Assembly: GCA_937914905.1 (NCBI GenBank)
Contig: CALESU010000065.1
Span: 1-7,450 of the forward strand
From: an uncultured bacterium
Lineage (GTDB): Bacteria; Patescibacteriota; Microgenomatia; UBA1406; GWC2-37-13
Reading direction: 5' to 3'
Length of the DNA: 7,450 nt
Shown here: one piece after another, positions 1 to 5,448 of the stretch
Position numbering within the stretch: the first letter of the stretch is position 1
Layout of the letters: the number at the start of each line of letters is the position of its first letter
The notes under the pieces: model-generated
The model's database searches: none
The model's input: only the letters and a program-made list of their open reading frames with translations
Told to the model about the DNA's origin: nothing
Program-made: the position numbers and the translations under genes

Positions 1-1071
1 TAATTTTTTCAGATTTTCAGGAGGATATAAGCTTAATGATCCTTTCAAGTTGGGACAGCTAATATTAAGTTCATAATACGAATGGCGAACTTTCGAGTCT
101 TCAAATGCGTGAAATCCTGCCACAATATCTTTAATTGCAGAAGGAAGATCAAGGGTGGTTTCATCATTCGTGCGACCAACACTTATTCCCAGAGGATATG
201 CAAATGATTGCTTCTCTAAACGCGAAATGATTGCATCTGCTCCTGGATTCCGAAATCCTTTATTGACAAGGAGTGAGCGCGATTTGAGAAGTCTCCCCAA
301 ACGAGGCGCATCATTTCCTGCGCAAGGTTTTGCACTTATGGTTCCCACCGTTTGAAAACCAAAACCGATCGAAGGAAGAATATGTACAAATGATCCTGTG
401 TAGTCATATCCTGCAGAAAGGCCAACTGGATTGTGCATGGTCATTTTTCCTATCTTTACTTTGAGAGCGGGATTTTTGTATACAAAAGCTCGGGCAAAAA
501 ACCATCGAATGAGTCTGCTACTTCCTGATATTCTTCCTAACGTCATCGCAATATCGTGAATGGTGTCAGCCGGAATCAAAAAGAGAAACGGTTTTCCAAA
601 GAGTTTATACACAAAACCTGTTTTTGCGCGGACAAATGATCGATACTCGTCTTCATAATGCATTCTTGTTGCAATGTATATAAGAGCGCTTACCAATGCC
701 GAAAGGAGGCAGTAAGGACAAATGGAACGGATGATAAAAAACTGTAAAAACGTAAAGTACAGAGAAAAAATGAGACCAATGGCAGTTTGAATGAAGAGCA
801 TGCGCTTGTAGAGCGAATCTGCAAGTTTGACACTCAGTAAAAAAAGTCCTCCAACCACCAGGTATTGGATCATTCCCAAAAGTGCCACAGGCAACCCAAA
901 CAGCACCGAGTAACTACTTCTTAAGACCGCTCCACAGTCTGCAAACGTACCAATCTGACAAACAACTGGCCCACCAAAAAAATGCTCATAGGTGAGATAA
1001 GTGGCGTCCAAGAGTCCAATCACGATAAGAAGGGGTATGGTACCAGGAAGAAGTCTCCGAATGCTCGTCAT
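1..1071 (-). CDS. pyrD: VKOR domain fused to quinone-type dihydroorotate dehydrogenase (partial, 3' end missing)
   Basis: The frame is open for exactly 357 codons from the ATG at 1071 to the left edge, so the C-terminal part is missing. Residues 1-137 form a VKOR domain: membrane helices near 11-31, 56-80, 92-114 and 122-134, loop cysteines C38 and C46, a following Ser-rich SSYS, and the active-site C118-P-Y-C121. VKOR proteins oxidise thiol partners outside the membrane and pass electrons to quinone. Residues about 150-200 resemble the class 2 PyrD N-terminal quinone-tunnel helices, with H172 matching E. coli H19. From about 213 the FMN barrel is clear: NPVGLSAGYD, GFGFQTVGT, GNDAPRLGRL, NKGFRNPG and ELNISCPN. 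Dihydroorotate dehydrogenase makes orotate in pyrimidine synthesis. Oddities are Cys339 where class 2 enzymes have catalytic Ser, and Tyr224 where E. coli has the FMN-contacting Lys. The start overlaps the FAD gene stop as ATGA. Domain calls are confident; joint function is inference. Confidence 0.9.
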   Translation of the reverse strand, partial: MTSIRRLLPGTIPLLIVIGLLDATYLTYEHFFGGPVVCQIGTFADCGAVLRSSYSVLFGLPVALLGMIQYLVVGGLFLLSVKLADSLYKRMLFIQTAIGLIFSLYFTFLQFFIIRSICPYCLLSALVSALIYIATRMHYEDEYRSFVRAKTGFVYKLFGKPFLFLIPADTIHDIAMTLGRISGSSRLIRWFFARAFVYKNPALKVKIGKMTMHNPVGLSAGYDYTGSFVHILPSIGFGFQTVGTISAKPCAGNDAPRLGRLLKSRSLLVNKGFRNPGADAIISRLEKQSFAYPLGISVGRTNDETTLDLPSAIKDIVAGFHAFEDSKVRHSYYELNISCPNLKGSLSLYPPENLKKL

Positions 1072-2357
1072 GCCCCTATTGTACCACGTGGAGAAATGAG
1101 TTTTTGTGCTACACGCTCTCCCATTTCTACTGCAAAGTTGGTACCTCTGTCCCATGGGTACACTTGTTGCATATTGGCAAGAAATATCCGGTCAAGAGGA
1201 GTTTCAAAGGGAAGAAGTCTTCGAGAGAAATTGACGGGAACAATGGGTTGCGCGAATGGAACAGAAAATTGCGTGACAGATTTCAGATGTTCTCCGTAGG
1301 TTGGATTGAGCTTTTTGAGATAGGGATCATATATCTCAAGGAGTTCGTCAGGCGTTTTTGACATAAAAGGGTGATCTGCCGGGACATAATTCCCCACATA
1401 CACAATATGTTTGTTTCCATAATGTGCTTTGTCTACAAAATGGGTATGCTCAACTACGGCTAAAAAGGGGTACTCTTTTTCACATACACTCAACCAATAG
1501 ACGCCTGACTCAAAAAAAGGAGCATCCAGTTCCAGCACCATATTTACCGCACCAATCCCTTTAAACGCCAAGAGCTTGTCTTGGTACAGTCGTGGCAGCT
1601 GAGGAGTAAGGCGAGCAAACAATACGTTGGGAACAGTCACGAGAATTTGATCAAACCTATCACTTTCGCCTTCTCTATGGACAATGGTCTCATTTCCCGT
1701 TTGTTCAATCTGTGAGATTGTCGTGTTGTAACGAATACTCCCACCTTTCGTTTTAATGGCATTTGCAATCTGATACGCTATGTGTTGAAATCCCCTATCT
1801 GGGTATCCAAGCTCGGTGGAACGTGCTTTAATGCGAGCCCAAAACCATGCAAGAGAAATATGTTGATACTCAGATCCGAACTTAGAAACAAGAAGTGGTT
1901 CCCACAAAAGCTCGTATGGTCGCTTTCCCATCTGTTTGGTAAGCCACTCATGAGCCGTAAACTGTTCAAGTCCCTCATGACCAGATGCATATTTGAGATA
2001 CCCCAACACCGCCCCCATTCGCATCCGTTCGGCAATGGTGAGTTTGGGAAACTGGAGTAATTTGAGAGGCGAATCAAGCTGGAGGATGTCCCCTTCAACC
2101 AAAGAAGAAGTGTTTGGACGCGAAAATGAAAAAGAAATGCCAATTTCTTGAGCCAATGTACGAATTGCTGTGTCAGAGGTAAAAATATGATGATAGTGTT
2201 TTTCCAAATCCCAATCCCAGCTTTCTTTTTTAAATCCGACCGCAAGTCCTCCGGGTACTGATTCTTTTTCAAAAATAGTCACGGCATGCCCAGACTGCGC
2301 AAGTCGGAGCCCTGCAGTAAGCCCGGTAAATCCAGCACCGATGATTGCAATATGCAT
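1068..2357 (-). CDS. FAD-dependent amine-oxidase-like oxidoreductase
   Basis: A 429-residue protein of the NAD(P)/FAD-dependent amine oxidase / protoporphyrinogen oxidase-like superfamily. From the start: a Rossmann dinucleotide-binding motif GAGFTG at 7-12, the ribose-binding acidic residue E30 after VTIF, the GG pair at 36-37, then EKHYHHIF at 52-59, which I recall from a family often found near polysaccharide genes. A C-terminal FAD-contacting segment, YPWDRGTNFAVEMG, lies near 400-413. Length is usual for the family and no membrane helix is evident. The substrate cannot be read from sequence; UDP-sugar, carotenoid-like and amine substrates all remain possible. An alternative in-frame ATG lies three codons upstream at 2366. 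I prefer 2357 because homologues start two residues before the first beta strand and the putative -10 predicts transcription starting there. The stop overlaps the VKOR-PyrD start, so the two genes are probably co-transcribed and both handle flavin. Confidence 0.88.
   Translation of the reverse strand: MHIAIIGAGFTGLTAGLRLAQSGHAVTIFEKESVPGGLAVGFKKESWDWDLEKHYHHIFTSDTAIRTLAQEIGISFSFSRPNTSSLVEGDILQLDSPLKLLQFPKLTIAERMRMGAVLGYLKYASGHEGLEQFTAHEWLTKQMGKRPYELLWEPLLVSKFGSEYQHISLAWFWARIKARSTELGYPDRGFQHIAYQIANAIKTKGGSIRYNTTISQIEQTGNETIVHREGESDRFDQILVTVPNVLFARLTPQLPRLYQDKLLAFKGIGAVNMVLELDAPFFESGVYWLSVCEKEYPFLAVVEHTHFVDKAHYGNKHIVYVGNYVPADHPFMSKTPDELLEIYDPYLKKLNPTYGEHLKSVTQFSVPFAQPIVPVNFSRRLLPFETPLDRIFLANMQQVYPWDRGTNFAVEMGERVAQKLISPRGTIGA
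1078..1083 (-). promoter_or_regulatory. Putative internal extended -10 promoter for the VKOR-PyrD gene
   Basis: On the minus strand TGGTACAAT (TG at 1085-1086, hexamer at 1078-1083) matches an extended -10 element. The expected start seven bases after the hexamer is 1071, the A of the VKOR-PyrD ATG, so a leaderless transcript is possible. It lies inside the 3' end of the FAD gene. No good -35 is visible and the ATGA overlap argues that read-through also occurs. The match may be chance. Confidence 0.4.
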
Positions 2358-2366
2358 AATATGCAT
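2349..2366 (-). repeat. Tandem 9-bp duplication of the FAD gene start codon region
   Basis: On the minus strand ATGCATATT occurs twice in direct tandem, giving two in-frame ATG codons (2366 and 2357) and an N-terminus read as MHIMHI. Read on the plus strand, 2351-2367 is two copies of the 8-bp palindrome TATGCATA separated by one base. The repeat sits over the predicted -10 and transcription start, where an operator would act. It could equally be a simple slippage duplication. Confidence 0.7.
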
Positions 2367-2392
2367 ATAAGCATAACAAGATCGGTTGACAA
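2364..2392 (-). promoter_or_regulatory. Putative promoter of the FAD oxidoreductase gene
   Basis: Minus-strand TTGTCA (2387-2392) and TATATG (2364-2369) are separated by 17 bases. The expected start point, seven bases past the hexamer, is 2357, the A of the second in-frame ATG, giving a leaderless message. No Shine-Dalgarno sequence precedes either ATG. The -35 hexamer overlaps that of the divergent plus-strand promoter almost completely. Confidence 0.5.
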
Positions 2393-2415
2393 ATGAAAGC
2401 AGATCCTCGTATCAT
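2386..2415 (+). promoter_or_regulatory. Putative sigma-70-type promoter of the 40-residue gene
   Basis: A consensus TTGACA (2386-2391) is followed after 18 bases by TATCAT (2410-2415), five of six matches to TATAAT. The expected transcription start is about 2422, two bases before the ATG at 2424. This is the best two-box promoter in the window and the main external support for the tiny gene it precedes. Confidence 0.55.
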
Positions 2416-2423
2416 GAATACAT

Positions 2424-2546
2424 ATGTCACTTACCAAGCAACAAAAAGAAAGAATTGGGAAGCATGTTGGAGAAATGGCTTTTATCGGTGCCATCATAAC
2501 CATCTTGTGGGCCCTTACTGCAATTGCACAAACGAAAGGTTTATAA
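2424..2546 (+). CDS. Small single-span membrane protein (40 aa), unknown function
   Basis: An ATG at 2424 opens a 40-codon frame ending in TAA at 2544-2546. The protein has a charged N-terminus rich in Lys, Gln, Glu and Arg (residues 5-14), then an uninterrupted hydrophobic stretch at about 18-36 (MAFIGAIITILWALTAIA), and a short polar tail ending in KGL. This is the layout of a small membrane protein with a cytoplasmic basic N-terminus. It fills most of the gap between the FAD gene, which diverges from it, and the transporter gene, which converges on it 12 bases downstream. A consensus promoter places transcription two bases before its ATG. I recognise no family. It could be a real membrane peptide that modulates a neighbour such as the transporter, or a chance frame in a promoter region. 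Confidence 0.55.
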   Translation: MSLTKQQKERIGKHVGEMAFIGAIITILWALTAIAQTKGL

Positions 2547-2558
2547 TCTCTTTGCTAG

Positions 2559-3302
2559 CTATCCTTTAAAGAAGGTTCCTACAAAAAATGCAACGCAGGA
2601 AGAGATTCCTCCCAAGAACACTATTTCTCCCACTGATCGTATCAATGAGTCACTTGTCACGCGCCATCGCAGTATGCCAAGGAGGATCAGCGCTGAAAAA
2701 GTAAAGGCTACGGCAAGAGGAAAAGTTAAAGATGTACCTGAAAAGAAAATGTACGGCACAAGAGGAATGCTTCCAAATGCAATAAATGCAACAAGCGTCG
2801 CAAAACCCGTGGCAAACGGATTTACTTCTCGAAGATCCTCCATCCCGAGTTCGTACCTCATCATAAAATCTGCCCAATACTCTTTATTTTTTGAGTAAAG
2901 TTCAACAAGAGAATGCGCATCCTCTTTTTCAAAACCACGCTGGATCAATAGTTGTACTGTCTCGGCTTTTTCCATGGGAAGATTGCGATTCATCTCTCGC
3001 TCTTCTTTCGCCCGCTCTTTTCGATATCTGTCTTGCTCTGACCGAATAGAAAGGATGTTTCCCAGTGCCATTGAAAACCCGTCTGCAAATAAGTTTGCCA
3101 AGCCAAACAGAAGAACTGCCATATACCCTATCCCACCCAAATGTGATCCTCCTTGAGCTCCTGCAAACCCACCAACGACAGCAAACGTGGTAATGATCCC
3201 ATCGCTTCCTCCATACACAATCTCTCGCAAGTAGGTGGCAAAGGGGGACATTTGGTGCTCTTGCTTAATGTGGCGCTCAAGCTCGTCTTTCGAATATTCC
3301 AT
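2559..3302 (-). CDS. VIT1/CCC1 family Fe2+/Mn2+ transporter
   Basis: A 247-residue integral membrane protein of the vacuolar iron transporter family, which moves Fe2+ or Mn2+ across membranes, usually by proton exchange. Numbering from the ATG at 3302: YGGSDGIITTFAVVGG at about 30-45 carries the conserved helix 1 Asp (D34); ADGFSMALGNIL at about 73-84 carries the conserved Asp/Met of helix 2; a charged cytoplasmic segment at about 89-104 (RKERAKEEREM) corresponds to the acidic metal-binding domain; DFMMRYELG at about 145-153 matches the paired Met plus Glu of plant VIT1. Three further helices follow, near 162-185, 193-213 and 224-245, giving the expected five. A GTG 18 bases upstream is possible, but the ATG fits the -10 spacing and avoids an odd hydrophobic extension. 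In bacteria the direction is normally export. Regulation by iron is not visible. Confidence 0.9.
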   Translation of the reverse strand: MEYSKDELERHIKQEHQMSPFATYLREIVYGGSDGIITTFAVVGGFAGAQGGSHLGGIGYMAVLLFGLANLFADGFSMALGNILSIRSEQDRYRKERAKEEREMNRNLPMEKAETVQLLIQRGFEKEDAHSLVELYSKNKEYWADFMMRYELGMEDLREVNPFATGFATLVAFIAFGSIPLVPYIFFSGTSLTFPLAVAFTFSALILLGILRWRVTSDSLIRSVGEIVFLGGISSCVAFFVGTFFKG

Positions 3303-3310
3303 GTTTAAAA

Positions 3311-3319
3311 AGTATAACA
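3311..3319 (-). promoter_or_regulatory. Putative extended -10 of the transporter gene
   Basis: The minus strand reads TGTTATACT, an extended -10 (TGnTATAAT-like) with the hexamer at 3311-3316. The expected start is about 3304, giving a leader of roughly two bases before the ATG at 3302. No convincing -35 is seen. The nearby AGGAG on this strand lies upstream of the -10, so it would not be in the message. Confidence 0.5.
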
Positions 3320-3334
3320 CTCCTTTTTCCCTTG

Positions 3335-3340
3335 TATACT
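3335..3340 (+). promoter_or_regulatory. Putative -10 of the truB-like gene
   Basis: TATACT at 3335-3340, preceded by TTG, predicts transcription from about 3347, leaving a leader of about five bases before the ATG at 3352. No Shine-Dalgarno sequence is present. The -10 hexamers of the two divergent genes are only 18 bases apart, so RNA polymerase could not occupy both promoters at once. Confidence 0.45.
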
Positions 3341-3351
3341 ATCCCACACGT

Positions 3352-4116
3352 ATGGAAGACAAAAAGAATCAAGTTATTGTAGTAAACAAACCACAAGGGA
3401 AAACGCCTCTTGAACTGATTCAAGAATATAGAGCAAGTCACCCCGAGCTCGAAGATCAGAAGCTGGGTTACGCAGGACGTTTAGACCCTCTGGCTTCCGG
3501 TGTAATGCTTATTCTCGTGGGAGACGAGAACACAAACAGAGCATATTACGAGCGTCTCCCCAAAACATACTCATTTGAGATCGTCGCAGGAGTTGAGACT
3601 GACACATACGATCCGATGGGAATTGTCCGCACGATAACCGAAGTAAAAAGCGAAAAGATCGCCGACTTGATTCGGGACGAACTATCTCGATACGTCGGCA
3701 CAACAACCCAACCATATCCCCCATTCTCATCAGTTCGGATTCGCGGGAAATCATTATTCCATTATGCACGGGAAGGAAAGCTTGGGGAAATAACCATACC
3801 TGAAAAAGAGATCACCGTTTATGATGCAACCATCAGCCATCATTCACAGACCTGTCTGTCAGACTTTGTCCGCGAAATTGAGCCTGTCATTGGGTGCGTT
3901 GCGGGTGATTTTAGACAAGATGAGATTCTGTCATTATGGAGAGAGAAACGAGATGAGAACCCGAACCTCATTCTTGTGAGGGCTTTAGCAACAATCTCCT
4001 GTTCGAGCGGAACGTATGTCCGTGGGATTGCCCATGAGATAGGGAAACGAATCGGATGTGGAGCAATTGCCTGGAACATCAAAAGAACTCGTGTGGGAGA
4101 TTTTACCCTTCAATGA
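3352..4116 (+). CDS. truB: tRNA pseudouridine(55) synthase, TruB family (short form)
   Basis: A 254-residue TruB-family enzyme, which converts U55 of tRNA T-loops to pseudouridine in the cytoplasm. Motif I is NKPQGKTP at 12-19; motif II is GYAGRLDPLASG at 39-50 with catalytic Asp45; the substrate-loop segment QPYPPFSSVRIRGKSLFHYAREG follows near 122-144; the C-terminal motif GTYVRGIAHEIG...GCGA lies near 220-240. The Gly-His-Thr-Gly lead into the catalytic Asp of E. coli TruB is Gly-Tyr-Ala-Gly here. A stretch of about 35 residues (HHSQTCLSDFVREI and onward) is inserted before the GTYVR strand. The protein stops soon after the catalytic fold, so the C-terminal PUA-like domain of E. coli TruB (314 aa) is absent. 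The frame stays open upstream to 3235 inside the transporter gene, but the ATG at 3352 matches the family N-terminus and promoter spacing. Some other TruB-like target is possible. Confidence 0.88.
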   Translation: MEDKKNQVIVVNKPQGKTPLELIQEYRASHPELEDQKLGYAGRLDPLASGVMLILVGDENTNRAYYERLPKTYSFEIVAGVETDTYDPMGIVRTITEVKSEKIADLIRDELSRYVGTTTQPYPPFSSVRIRGKSLFHYAREGKLGEITIPEKEITVYDATISHHSQTCLSDFVREIEPVIGCVAGDFRQDEILSLWREKRDENPNLILVRALATISCSSGTYVRGIAHEIGKRIGCGAIAWNIKRTRVGDFTLQ

Positions 4117-4126
4117 AATCAAGTAC

Positions 4127-4151
4127 GCTTACTTTGTCGGAACAAGTAAGC
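4127..4151. other. Hairpin at the convergent 3' ends of truB and the propeller-pilin gene
   Basis: GCTTACTT at 4127-4134 can pair with AAGTAAGC at 4144-4151, with an inner G-C/T-A extension and a small loop. The structure covers the last codons and stop of the minus-strand gene and starts 11 bases after the truB stop. No T-tract follows on either strand, so it is not a standard intrinsic terminator; it may protect 3' ends or be incidental. Confidence 0.35.
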
Positions 4152-5373
4152 TGGGGATCGTGAGCGGGCATGAAACTCCTAAGCAAATGCGTCTATTAAA
4201 AATGACTTGTTCCAAAGTCCACACGATTGCAAGTACGGCAACGATCATAATAAGTCCAATCACCGCAGCTTGGATTTTTTCCCGAGCCGCAGATACCGAG
4301 TCCTTATCTCCCCCTGAGGTAATCCATGCAAATGCGCCAATCAACATGTAAAACAGTGCCGCAAGTCCAGCGATCACAAAAAATATTCGTATAGCAAAAG
4401 TAAGCACTTCTCCCAAGGATGGTATTTGGAACCCAAGTTCCTTTGTATTTACCATAAGATCACTTGCCAGCACTCCAAATGAAGGAGTGACGGAAGGGAT
4501 AAGGGGCAGTGCGACGGTTGTGGGAGCAGATGGTTGGGCTATACTCTCTATTTGGTCAATTTCGATGGCGACATCGGTGAATAAAATAGGTTTTATTTCA
4601 GCGCCTTCTTTCAATAGTCTATATACCGGAACGCCCGTAGAAAGGGTCCAATCCGTTAGATCTCCGGAAGGAAGTCGAAATGATGCGCTATAACTTCTGG
4701 TTGCTCCAGCAATTTGAGTAAATGAACCACCAACGTATAACTCCGTCTTATCTACTGATAGAGAGTAGACGGCATTATTGGGAGCTGGATTGAATCGATT
4801 CACAGCTTTCGTATTGAGATCCAAAGAAGCTAGGTATGGACGTGTTTGCCCTTGAATTACAGTAAAGTGACCTCCCACAAAAAGTGTTTTATCATAACGA
4901 GAAAGTGCGAAAACAGGGGCATTTACCTCAATTTGAGATGGGGAAACGGCATACGTAGATCTGTCCAGAACCACGATGTATGGACGACTTACTCCTGAAA
5001 CGGTACGAAATGTACCTCCAACAACAATTACATCCTCACCTATCTCGATTGCTTCCACACGATTATCAAACGATGGGGTTCCAGGAAGTATTTTGCGATT
5101 GTGAGTGTCAATAATTGCGAAATTTGATCGTTGTTCTGGCTCAAATCCTTCAATTTGCACTTGAGTAAAACTTCCTCCTAAAAATATGAGGCCTTCATAG
5201 GGAATTTTTGTTGCAAGAGTTCCGTCCACATATATGTTCATTACTTCTTCAGACTGAACTGCATTGTTAGCTACGTACTCACCTGCAGACAAAACGGGAG
5301 TCGTTCCCAGCGAAATAATCGCCAGCATGCATGAAAGTAAGCCGATAGTAATTTTACGTAATATATTTAGCAT
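4129..5373 (-). CDS. Exported beta-propeller protein with C-terminal pilin-like (VirB2/TrbC-type) membrane module
   Basis: A 414-residue protein. Residues 1-30 are a signal peptide (basic LRK, hydrophobic core, VLSA-GE cleavage). Four repeats of the delta-60 / DUF5122 beta-propeller type follow, each centred on a hydrophobic strand ending GG-x-F: GGSF 66-69, GGTF 119-122, GGHF 167-170 and GGSF 215-218, spaced 53, 48 and 48 residues. A Pro/Thr/Ser-rich linker spans about 275-305. The C-terminus has two hydrophobic helices, about 322-350 and 366-392, around ITSGGDKDSVSAAREKI, typical of the pilin-like VirB2/TrbC modules common in CPR genomes, then C397 and C402 in a short tail. I infer a surface protein whose propeller faces outward and whose pilin-like part anchors or polymerises. 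Four repeats are too few for a closed propeller alone. No pilus assembly gene is nearby, and the function is unknown. Confidence 0.8.
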   Translation of the reverse strand: MLNILRKITIGLLSCMLAIISLGTTPVLSAGEYVANNAVQSEEVMNIYVDGTLATKIPYEGLIFLGGSFTQVQIEGFEPEQRSNFAIIDTHNRKILPGTPSFDNRVEAIEIGEDVIVVGGTFRTVSGVSRPYIVVLDRSTYAVSPSQIEVNAPVFALSRYDKTLFVGGHFTVIQGQTRPYLASLDLNTKAVNRFNPAPNNAVYSLSVDKTELYVGGSFTQIAGATRSYSASFRLPSGDLTDWTLSTGVPVYRLLKEGAEIKPILFTDVAIEIDQIESIAQPSAPTTVALPLIPSVTPSFGVLASDLMVNTKELGFQIPSLGEVLTFAIRIFFVIAGLAALFYMLIGAFAWITSGGDKDSVSAAREKIQAAVIGLIMIVAVLAIVWTLEQVIFNRRICLGVSCPLTIPSLLVPTK

Positions 5374-5403
5374 TGAGTTGATATGAATAACTAATCCTAT
5401 AGT

Positions 5404-5412
5404 ATTATATCA
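5404..5412 (-). promoter_or_regulatory. Extended -10 promoter of the propeller-pilin gene
   Basis: The minus strand reads TGATATAAT, a perfect extended -10 with the hexamer at 5404-5409. The expected start is about 5397, leaving a 24-base leader before the ATG at 5373. The leader has no Shine-Dalgarno sequence near the ATG; an AGGATT lies too far upstream. It is the only gene in the window with a clear leader of this length. Confidence 0.55.
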
Positions 5413-5435
5413 CACTTTCCTTCCAGATACGTCGA

Positions 5436-5441
5436 TATAAT
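5436..5441 (+). promoter_or_regulatory. Consensus -10 of the DUF4258 gene
   Basis: A perfect TATAAT at 5436-5441 predicts transcription from about 5448, one base before the ATG at 5449. The message would be essentially leaderless. No good -35 is seen. It is divergent from the minus-strand TATAAT at 5404-5409, with only 26 bases between the hexamers. Confidence 0.55.
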
Positions 5442-5448
5442 GTGACTA

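Noticed and set aside
155..355. Plus-strand frame of 66 codons
   Set aside because: It is antisense to conserved PyrD motifs and its translation has no recognisable domain.
982..1361. Two plus-strand frames of 105 and 85 codons
   Set aside because: Both are antisense to the FAD gene and VKOR-PyrD start, where the minus-strand motifs are clear.
1778..2272. Minus-strand frame of 164 codons
   Set aside because: It is a shifted frame within the FAD gene, whose own frame carries the family motifs throughout.
2279..2503. Minus-strand frame of 74 codons across the divergent promoter region
   Set aside because: It covers the FAD start and the 40-aa gene in the wrong frame, and its composition is not protein-like.
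2524..2898. Plus-strand frame of 124 codons
   Set aside because: It is antisense to the transporter; the Lys/Arg/Ser-rich product mirrors the opposite-strand membrane helices.
3321..3329. AGGAG on the minus strand as a Shine-Dalgarno for the transporter
   Set aside because: It is upstream of the extended -10, about 15 or more bases from the ATG, and directly abuts the alternative GTG, so spacing is wrong for either start.
3235..3351. Upstream extension of the truB frame
   Set aside because: It overlaps the transporter gene on the other strand, has no TruB family residues, and lies upstream of the predicted transcription start.
4127..4151. Bidirectional intrinsic terminator
   Set aside because: The stem is AT-rich and neither strand has a T-tract after it, so it is listed only as a hairpin.
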